Origin: Rhodanobacter thiooxydans
GTDB lineage: Bacteria; Pseudomonadota; Gammaproteobacteria; Xanthomonadales; Rhodanobacteraceae
Assembly: GCF_030291135.1 (NCBI RefSeq)
Contig: NZ_CP127409.1
Location: forward strand, 2,790,001 to 2,854,000
Direction of reading: 5' to 3'
Length of the DNA: 64,000 nucleotides
The translations under genes and the position numbers were made by a program. The notes under the pieces are model-generated. The model did no database searches and was not told the origin of the DNA. It saw nothing but the letters and a program-made list of their open reading frames with translations. Of this stretch, positions 53,069 through 61,676 are shown one piece after another; position 1 is the first letter of the stretch, and each line of letters opens with the position of its first letter.

Positions 53069-53221
53069 TTCGTCTCTTGATAATTGAACGGCCTGATAAG
53101 TCCTGGTGACTGCGCGGAGGAAATCCTCTGGTCAGAGTGCACTTTCGAGTGACCGCCTCTGGCCGAACCGAGGCATTCCCGCATTTAGGAATTCGCATTC
53201 AAAGCGGCGGCTCTGGCGATC

Positions 53222-53523
53222 AGCTCTTCCGCCACCGCGCAGCGGTGGCACACCGAGTGCGGGCCACGATGGCGCGCTGCTCTACCCGGGGCCCCTGTGC
53301 GGCGGTGAGACGGGGACGACAGGCCGCGCAGCGGGAGTCGACAGGAGGTCGACTCCTTTTCGCACGGGCAGGAGTCCGTTCAAAAAGCCCGGCCCCCGCT
53401 TGGCGCTTGCCGGGCAGGATGCCCGGCAAGCGCCAAGCGGGGTGGCCTTTCTCTTTGGTTACTTTCTCTTTGGCCACACAAAGAGAAAGTAACTCGGGCG
53501 CCGAAGGCGCACGAAAGCTCTGG
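53222..53523 (-). repeat. Hairpin-rich dispersed repeat, copy C
   Basis: Matches copies A and B on the minus strand: CACGAAAGCT edge, the conserved TTACTTTCTCTTT hairpin (about 53459-53493), CTTGCCGGGCA/TCC/TGCCCGGCAAG (53406-53430), a weaker ACGGAC/GCCCGT stem, GGAGTCGAC/AGGAG/GTCGACTCC (53334-53356) and GCCACCG/CGCAG/CGGTGGC at the inner end. It fills most of the 540-base gap between the orphan membrane protein and prfC. No gene is supported in 53069-53607. Confidence 0.85.
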
Positions 53524-53607
53524 CCCTCGGCCCGACGCCCGCCAACCAGGCCCAAACCCCGATCCACGCTACAATTGCCGGTTCGCGCTCCCGCCGACCC
53601 GCACCTC

Positions 53608-55209
<1,602 letters not shown>

Positions 55210-55260
55210 CGGCAGCGCGATACCACTGCTAACGTGCGGGTCTTTGCCGGGCGGCCACGC

Positions 55261-56157
55261 ATGCACGACCAGACCATCGCCTTCACCACGCCGCCCGATG
55301 CGCCACGCTGGATGCGCTGGATGCTGTTCTCGCCGCTGGCGCGGATCGTGATCTTCGTGCTGCTGTTCATGGCGCTGAGCTTCGCGACCGGAGCGCTGAT
55401 GCACGCGCTGGGCTGGCTCGGCAAGGGTGCCCCGGCGACCATCCACGGCCTGGCACAGTTCCTGATGCGCGCGCTGCCGGCGCTGTTTGCCTACCTGCTG
55501 CTGGTGCGTTTCGTGGAACGCCGCCCGATCAGCGAGCTGGCGCCGAGCCGGCTGCTGCCGGATGGCGCTATCGGAACCGCCGCGGGCCTGCTGCTGTTCA
55601 GCGCGGTGGTCGGCGTGCTGTACCTGCTCGGCAGCTACCACGTCACCGGCACCAACCCGAATGCGGACTGGGTACCGGCCCTGCTGATGGTGGGACTGGG
55701 CGCCGGCATCGGCGAGGAGATCATCTGCCGCGGCGTGCTGTTCCGCATCGTCGAGGAAGGCATGGGCAGCTGGTGGGCGCTGCTGGTCTCGGCACTGTTC
55801 TTCGGCGCCGTGCATATCGGCAATCCCGGCGCCACGCTGTGGAGCTCGGCCGCCATCGCGATCGAGGCCGGCCTGCTGTTCGGCATGGTCTACCAGGTGA
55901 CCCGTTCGCTGCCGGTCTGCATGGGCCTGCACGCGGCCTGGAACTTCGCCCAGGGCACGATCTACGGCATCCCGGTCTCCGGCACCGCCGCGGACGGCTG
56001 GCTGGTGTCCACCCGCAGCGGCCCGGACTGGCTCAGCGGCGGCGTGTTCGGCGCCGAAGCGTCGGTGGTCGCGCTGGGCCTGTGTTCGCTGTGCACGCTG
56101 ACCTTGCTCGTCGTTGCGCTGCGGCGCGGCTCGATGGTGCCATTCGGCCGACGCTGA
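55261..56157 (+). CDS. CPBP-family intramembrane metalloprotease
   Basis: A 298-residue membrane protein with about eight helices and the CPBP (CAAX/Abi) motifs: GIGEEIICRGVLFR (EExxxR), FFGAVHIGNPGA (FxxxH-like) and GLHAAWNFAQG (HxxxN/B). The family includes type II CAAX prenyl proteases and bacteriocin-immunity-like proteins; the bacterial substrates are mostly unknown. ATG at 55261 is preferred over a GTG at 55234. It follows prfC by 51 bases. Confidence 0.88.
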   Translation: MHDQTIAFTTPPDAPRWMRWMLFSPLARIVIFVLLFMALSFATGALMHALGWLGKGAPATIHGLAQFLMRALPALFAYLLLVRFVERRPISELAPSRLLPDGAIGTAAGLLLFSAVVGVLYLLGSYHVTGTNPNADWVPALLMVGLGAGIGEEIICRGVLFRIVEEGMGSWWALLVSALFFGAVHIGNPGATLWSSAAIAIEAGLLFGMVYQVTRSLPVCMGLHAAWNFAQGTIYGIPVSGTAADGWLVSTRSGPDWLSGGVFGAEASVVALGLCSLCTLTLLVVALRRGSMVPFGRR

Positions 56158-56271
56158 ACCACGGCGTGCGGGCGGCTATGGTGCGGCGACGGCACCGGCT
56201 ACCCTGTTGATGGCGCGGTCGCCGATCCGGCGCCCGCAGGACAGACCACCTACCGAGCCGTGGTGACCCGC

Positions 56272-59200
56272 ATGCAGCAACCTGTGCGCCTGAAAAAGAA
56301 CTCCTGGCTGGCCGATCAGCCGATACAGCGCAAGATGATGCTGGCGATCGGCCTGCTGCTGGGCCTGCTCCTGCTCACCAGCCTGGTCACCCTGCACTCG
56401 CTGCGCCAGCAGGAAAGCACCCGTAACTGGGCCATGCACACCTATCAGGTGCGGTTCGAACTCGATCATGCACAGCGCGCCCTGCAGACCAGCCAGATCG
56501 GTGCACGCGGCTACGTGCTGACGCAACGCGCCGACCAGCGGGCGATGTTCGACAGCGGCATCGACGACCTGCACGAACGCCTCGCCCATCTGCGCCAGAT
56601 GACGACCGACAACCCGCTGCAACAATCCCGTGTCGATTCGCTGGAAAAAATGGCCACCCAGTGGCAACGCGAGATAACCACCGACGCGATCGATGTGGTC
56701 GCCCGGCTGAAGGGCACTGATACGGCACTGGCGGCGCTGGAACTGCAGCATGTCCAGTCGGGTTATCTGGCGAATCGCACGGTTCGCAGCGAGGACCTGC
56801 ACGCCGCCATCGAGCAGATGGTTGCCGAGGAAAGTCAGCTGCTGGAGGTGCGCAACCGGCAGCTCGACAATGCCCTGGTCACCACCAAGTGGGTCAATAT
56901 CATCGCGATCCTGCTCGGGGGCCTGCTCGGCATCACCGTGATCCGGCTGACTTCGCAGCTGGTGATCCGACCGCTGCGTCGCCTTACCGGCCTGATGACG
57001 CGACTGGCGAATCACGATCACGATTTCGAGATCCGCCGGCTCGACCGCCGCGACGAGGTCGGTGAAATTGCCCGCGCGCTGCAGGTGTTCAAGCAGATGT
57101 CGCTGGATACCAACACGCAGACCTGGATCCGGTCCCGCGTGTCGGACATCTCGCATGTGCTGCTGCAGGCCACCACGCACAAGGATTTCGCGCAGTGGCT
57201 GGCCAGTGAATTGGTGCCGCTGTGCAAGGCCGGCGTGGGCCTGTTCTATTCCTTCGACGACACGCGCCACCGCCTCGATCTGCTGGGCAGCTACGGCCTG
57301 CGCCTGAACAACCGTACGGCGGACCACTACCTGCCCGGCGAGGGACTGGTGGGCCAGTGCGCGATCGAACGCAAGGCCATCGTGCTCGACGAGGTGCCGG
57401 AAAACTACCTGCACATCGACTCGGGCAGTGGCGAGGCGCTGCCACGCCACCTCGCGATCCTGCCCGTGCTCTACCGCGACACCCTGATCGGCGTGCTGGA
57501 ACTGGCCAGCTTCGAGCCGCTCGCCGCACAGCAGAAGCAGTTGCTGGACGAACTGCTGCCGATCGTGGCCTTGACCCTGGAGAACCTCAACCGCGCAATC
57601 AGCACGCACGACCTGCTGCTGCAGACACAGGAGCAAGCCGACGACCTGCGCGTGTCCGAGCTGGTGATGCGCCAGCAGAAGGAAGTGCTGCGCGACAGCA
57701 ACGAGGCACTGCAGGCGAAGACGATCGAGCTGCAGGAACAGTCCGAACGGCTGATCGCCTCCGAGGAAGAACTGCGCACGCAGGCCGAGGAGCTGCAGGC
57801 GTCCAACGAGGAGCTGCGCGAAAAGACCGAAAGCCTGAACCGGCAGAAATACGTGCTGGAGGACCTGCAGCAGGAAACCGCCGAGAAAGCCGCCGAGCTG
57901 GCGCGGGCCAGCCAGTACAAGTCCGAGTTCCTGGCCAACATGTCGCATGAACTGCGCACGCCGCTGAACAGCCTGCTGATCCTGTCACGCAGCCTGGCCG
58001 AGAACGACACCGGCAACCTCGACGAGGAACAGATCGAGTCGGCGCGGATCATCCACGACGCCGGCAACAGCCTGCTGCACCTGATCAACGACATCCTCGA
58101 CCTGTCCAAGGTTGAGGCCGGCAAGATGGAACTGGTGATCGACAACCTGGCGCTGGCCGAGCTGGGGCAGCGGCTTCGGCGCACGTTTGCGCACGTGGCC
58201 GGGGAAAAACGGCTCGGCTTCACCCTGGACATCGACCCCGGCCTGCCCGCGGTCCTGCGCACCGACGGCAGCAAGCTGGAGCAGATCGCCAACAACCTGC
58301 TCAGCAACGCGTTCAAGTTCACTGCCGATGGCGCGGTGAGCCTGCGCATCGGCCGCCCCGGCAGCGACGTCGACATACCGGAAACACTCCGCGGCCAATC
58401 GCTGATCGCGTTGACGGTAAGCGATACCGGCATCGGCATTCCGCAGGACAAGTTCCAGCGCGTCTTCAACGCATTCGAGCAGGTGGATGCCGGCACCAGC
58501 CGCCAGTTCGGCGGCACCGGGCTGGGCCTGGCGATCTCGCGGCGAATGGCGCAACTGCTGGGCGGCGACATCGTGCTGCGCAGCGAGAGCGGCCACGGCA
58601 GCCACTTCACCGTGCTGCTGCCGGAGACGCCGCCCGCGGCATCCGGGCCCGCCGAAGAGGTGCCCCGCGCCAGCACGACCAGGCTCAGCCGGACCCTCTC
58701 GCCGTATCCGCCGTCGAAGCCGATCGACGACGACCGCGACACGCTGCTGCCGGATCAGACCACGATCCTGGTGATCGAGGACGACCCTGCCTTCGTGCGC
58801 ATCCTGATCGACATGATCCACCGCAAGGGCTATCGCGCCCTGGCCGCCGGCGATGGCGCAACGGGCCTGCAACTGGCGCGCAAACATCGTCCCACCGGCA
58901 TCCTGCTGGATGTCTCGCTGCCGGTGATGGACGGCTGGAGCGTGCTCGACCAGCTCAAGGCCGATGACGCCACGCGGGCCATCCCGGTGCACTTCATCTC
59001 GGTCGCCGACGAAGGTACGCATGGGCTGGAGCGCGGCGCCGTGGGCTTCCTGACCAAGCCGGTCAGCCGCGAATCGATCGGCCTGGCACTCGAGCGCCTG
59101 CTGCATTTCGCCGCCGACCAGCAACGACACCTGCTGATCGTCGACGACGACGCCGACTCACGCACCGCCGTGCGCATCATGCTGCGCGGCGACAGCGTGC

Positions 59201-59910
59201 AGATCGACGAAGCGGGCTCGGCCGAGGACGCACTGGCGAAGATCGCCCATACGGATTACGACTGCATCGTGCTCGACCTGGGCCTGCCCGGCATGTCCGG
59301 GCTTGAACTGCTGACGCAACTGGCACAGACCAGCAAAGGCGTACCGCCGGTGGTGGTGTACTCCGGCCGCGAACTGAGCCGCGAGGAGAGCGCGAAACTG
59401 CACCAGTACACCGAGGCCATCGTGGTCAAGGGCGCGCGCTCCACCGAGCGACTGCTCGACGAGGTCAGCCTGTTCCTGCACAGCGTCCAGCATGCGCCAC
59501 CCCGCAGCGCCGCCGAACCGGTGGCGGGCAGCGAGCTGGCGGGCCGTCGCGTGCTGCTGGTGGACGACGACATGCGCAACCTGTTTGCGCTGTCCAAGGT
59601 GCTGCGCGACTGGGGGCTGCAGGTGAGCATGGCGCAGGACGGGCCCAAGGCACTGAAGATGCTGGCCGACGACGAAGCACCGGAACTGGTGCTGATGGAC
59701 ATCATGATGCCGGGCATGGACGGCTACGAAACCATCCGGACGATCCGCGCGCAGCCGCATTTCGCGACCCTGCCGATCATCGCGCTGACCGCCAAGGCGA
59801 TGCGTGGCGATCGCGAGAAGTGCCTGGAGATGGGCGCCAGCGATTACCTGTCCAAACCGATCGACACCGACAAGCTGGCCGCGCTGATGCGCGTGTGGCT
59901 GCAGCGCTGA
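56272..59910 (+). CDS. Hybrid sensor histidine kinase with three receiver domains
   Basis: About 1212 residues (residue numbers here from the GTG at 56260). TM1 (about 27-47), a CHASE3-like periplasmic helical sensor (48-215, with ARGYVLTQ), TM2 (216-238), HAMP (238-290), GAF (300-455), a long coiled coil (455-555), HisKA with H563 in NMSHELRTPLNSLL, HATPase (about 675-795; NNLLSNAFKFT, DTGIGIP, GGTGLGLAIS), then REC1 (LVIEDDPAFVR, LLDVSLPVMDG), REC2 (LIVDDDADSRT, LDLGLPGMSG) and REC3 (LLVDDDMRNL, LMDIMMPGMDG, LTAKAM). A phosphorelay hub. A cheR remnant and a REC-GGDEF gene follow, so output to c-di-GMP is likely. The ATG at 56272 is preferred over tandem GTG codons at 56260. Confidence 0.93.
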   Translation: MQQPVRLKKNSWLADQPIQRKMMLAIGLLLGLLLLTSLVTLHSLRQQESTRNWAMHTYQVRFELDHAQRALQTSQIGARGYVLTQRADQRAMFDSGIDDLHERLAHLRQMTTDNPLQQSRVDSLEKMATQWQREITTDAIDVVARLKGTDTALAALELQHVQSGYLANRTVRSEDLHAAIEQMVAEESQLLEVRNRQLDNALVTTKWVNIIAILLGGLLGITVIRLTSQLVIRPLRRLTGLMTRLANHDHDFEIRRLDRRDEVGEIARALQVFKQMSLDTNTQTWIRSRVSDISHVLLQATTHKDFAQWLASELVPLCKAGVGLFYSFDDTRHRLDLLGSYGLRLNNRTADHYLPGEGLVGQCAIERKAIVLDEVPENYLHIDSGSGEALPRHLAILPVLYRDTLIGVLELASFEPLAAQQKQLLDELLPIVALTLENLNRAISTHDLLLQTQEQADDLRVSELVMRQQKEVLRDSNEALQAKTIELQEQSERLIASEEELRTQAEELQASNEELREKTESLNRQKYVLEDLQQETAEKAAELARASQYKSEFLANMSHELRTPLNSLLILSRSLAENDTGNLDEEQIESARIIHDAGNSLLHLINDILDLSKVEAGKMELVIDNLALAELGQRLRRTFAHVAGEKRLGFTLDIDPGLPAVLRTDGSKLEQIANNLLSNAFKFTADGAVSLRIGRPGSDVDIPETLRGQSLIALTVSDTGIGIPQDKFQRVFNAFEQVDAGTSRQFGGTGLGLAISRRMAQLLGGDIVLRSESGHGSHFTVLLPETPPAASGPAEEVPRASTTRLSRTLSPYPPSKPIDDDRDTLLPDQTTILVIEDDPAFVRILIDMIHRKGYRALAAGDGATGLQLARKHRPTGILLDVSLPVMDGWSVLDQLKADDATRAIPVHFISVADEGTHGLERGAVGFLTKPVSRESIGLALERLLHFAADQQRHLLIVDDDADSRTAVRIMLRGDSVQIDEAGSAEDALAKIAHTDYDCIVLDLGLPGMSGLELLTQLAQTSKGVPPVVVYSGRELSREESAKLHQYTEAIVVKGARSTERLLDEVSLFLHSVQHAPPRSAAEPVAGSELAGRRVLLVDDDMRNLFALSKVLRDWGLQVSMAQDGPKALKMLADDEAPELVLMDIMMPGMDGYETIRTIRAQPHFATLPIIALTAKAMRGDREKCLEMGASDYLSKPIDTDKLAALMRVWLQR

Positions 59911-59915
59911 GCAGC

Positions 59916-60098
59916 ATGCCGGCATCGATCACCGCCAGCGAAATCGAACTATTCGTGCAGGCGTTGCAGCACCGCCACGGTCGCGACTTCAGCCAGTACG
60001 CACCGGCCTCGCTGCTCCGGCGCGGCCGCTGGCCCGCCCCGCCCGGACCTCCCGGAATGATGCCGCCGTTCACGCCGGCCATGGCCGCCAACGGTTAA
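59916..60098 (+). pseudogene. cheR remnant (N-terminal fragment of a CheR-type methyltransferase)
   Basis: A 60-codon frame, five bases after the kinase stop, starts MPASITASEIELFVQALQHR and goes on HGRDFSQYAPASLLRR, which is the N-terminal helix pattern of CheR methyltransferases. It then breaks into a Pro/Gly-rich tail (WPAPPGPPGMMPPFT) and stops. The catalytic SAM-binding domain is absent. Related clusters often read kinase-cheR-cheB-response regulator, so a deletion of most of cheR and all of a cheB-like gene is the simplest explanation. Confidence 0.7.
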
Positions 60099-60130
60099 GG
60101 TTGGTCGAGGAGAACCGCTCCGCCACCGAC

Positions 60131-61132
60131 ATGAATGCGATGCCACCGAAAATCCTGGTCGTCGACGATACCGCCGCCAACCTGGTCGCCATGCGGCGGC
60201 TGCTCGCCAACAGCGGCGCGCAGCTGTTCGAGGCGCGCAGCGGCAACGAAGCGCTGGCGCTGTGCCTGGACCACGAGTTCGCGCTGATCCTGCTCGACGT
60301 CAACATGCCCGACATGGACGGTTTCGAGGTGGCCGCCCTGCTGGGCGAGGCCAAGCACCTGCACGACACGCCGATCATCTTCGTCACTGCCGCCTACGCC
60401 GATGACATGAACCGGCTCAAGGGCTACCGCTCCGGCGCGGTGGATTACATCGCCAAGCCGATCAACGACGTGATCCTGCAGTCGAAGGTGCGCGTGTTCC
60501 TGGAGCTGTACGCGGCGCGCGCCAAGCTGCAAAACGCGCTGGACCAGCTGGCGGAGCGCAACCAGCAGCTGACCCAGGAGATCGCCGAGCGCGAGCTGAT
60601 GGAGGCGATGGTTCGCCACCAGGCCCACCATGACGCCCTGACCGGCCTGCCGAACCGCATCCTGTTCCACGACCGCCTGTATGGCGCGATCCAGCGCGCC
60701 AACCGCCACCACAGCCGCTTCGCGCTGGCCTGCATCGACATCGACGGATTCAAGGGCGTCAACGACAGCCATGGCCACGCCGCTGGCGACGCCTTGCTGC
60801 AGGAAATTGCCGCGCGGCTGTCGGCCCACCTGCGCAGCAACGACACGGTGGCCCGGCTCGGCGGCGACGAGTTCGCGCTGGTGCTGGAGGACATCGAGGA
60901 GCCACAACTGGCACTGCAGCTGTGCGGAAAGTTGTGCGCGGCGCTGGGTGAGCCCTATGCGCTGAGCGTCAGCGGCCAGCCGATCGAGGTGCGCGTGGGC
61001 GCCAGCATCGGCATCGCACCCTACCGCCCGAACGGGCAGCCCGACGCCGACGAGCAGCTGATGCAGGCGGCCGACCACGCCATGTACGCGGCCAAGCGCA
61101 GTGGCAAGAACCGCTGCGTGCTGGCGGACTGA
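60131..61132 (+). CDS. Response regulator with GGDEF output (diguanylate cyclase)
   Basis: About 333 residues: REC (5-125; ILVVDDTAANLVAM with the acidic pair, phospho-acceptor Asp in LILLDVNMPDMDG, Lys in YIAKPIND), a coiled coil (LQNALDQLAERNQQLTQEIA), then GGDEF (about 170-333; DALTGLPNRILFHDR, ARLGGDEFALVLED intact). It should make c-di-GMP when phosphorylated, probably by the hybrid kinase encoded upstream. The ATG at 60131 is chosen; GAGGAG lies about 18 bases before it, and a TTG at 60101 is a less likely start. Confidence 0.92.
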   Translation: MNAMPPKILVVDDTAANLVAMRRLLANSGAQLFEARSGNEALALCLDHEFALILLDVNMPDMDGFEVAALLGEAKHLHDTPIIFVTAAYADDMNRLKGYRSGAVDYIAKPINDVILQSKVRVFLELYAARAKLQNALDQLAERNQQLTQEIAERELMEAMVRHQAHHDALTGLPNRILFHDRLYGAIQRANRHHSRFALACIDIDGFKGVNDSHGHAAGDALLQEIAARLSAHLRSNDTVARLGGDEFALVLEDIEEPQLALQLCGKLCAALGEPYALSVSGQPIEVRVGASIGIAPYRPNGQPDADEQLMQAADHAMYAAKRSGKNRCVLAD

Positions 61133-61151
61133 CCGGGCGCACGCGACGCGT

Positions 61152-61625
61152 TCAGGCGCGCTTGCGCGGCGATACCCACATCAGCACGCGCGCCCGGAAC
61201 ACCACCTCGCCCGCATCGTCCATCACCTCCACCTTCATCGGCCACTCGTGGCCGTCGCCGGACACCGGCGCGGCCAGCTCCGGCGTGGCGACGCCGTGCA
61301 TCGTGCCGACGGCTTTTCTCAGGTAGTCGACCGACATGCCCTTGGGAATCCAGCGCAGGTCAGCCGGGATGGTCGCATCGGTCATTACCCCGGCGGCCAG
61401 CTCGGCCAGGTTGCACAGCGCGATCGCATGCACGGTGCCGATGTGGTTGTGCACGCGACGCCGGTCGCGGATGCGTACTTCGCAGCGACCCGGCTCCAGC
61501 ACCACGAAGCGCGGCGCGATGGTGGCGAAATACGGTGCCTTCAGGCAAACAAGTCGCGAGAAGATCCAGTGGCCTGCCGGCCAGCGCGTGATGCGGCGGT
61601 ACAGCGACAACACCGAAGCACTCAT
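61152..61625 (-). CDS. DUF4442 hot-dog-fold thioesterase-like protein
   Basis: A 157-residue soluble protein with the hot-dog helix and strand pattern: RDRRRVHNHIGTVHAIALCN, LAELAAGVMTDATIPADLRW, KGMSVDYLRKAVGTMHG and VEVMDDAGEVVFRARVLMWV. This matches DUF4442, proteins related to acyl-CoA thioesterases of the PaaI type. It is downstream of fadE on the same strand, with a terminator between them, which hints at a link to fatty-acid breakdown. Confidence 0.8.
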   Translation of the reverse strand: MSASVLSLYRRITRWPAGHWIFSRLVCLKAPYFATIAPRFVVLEPGRCEVRIRDRRRVHNHIGTVHAIALCNLAELAAGVMTDATIPADLRWIPKGMSVDYLRKAVGTMHGVATPELAAPVSGDGHEWPMKVEVMDDAGEVVFRARVLMWVSPRKRA

Positions 61626-61645
61626 CGATGACCCCCGGGAAAAGA

Positions 61646-61670
61646 ACCGGCCCGCAAGGCGGGCCGGTCG
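61646..61670 (-). terminator. Rho-independent terminator after fadE
   Basis: On the minus strand, ACCGGCCCGC/CTT/GCGGGCCGGT (61646-61668) is followed by TCTTTT. It ends fadE transcription just before the thioesterase-like gene, which must then have its own promoter or rely on read-through. Confidence 0.85.
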
Positions 61671-61676
61671 GTCGAT

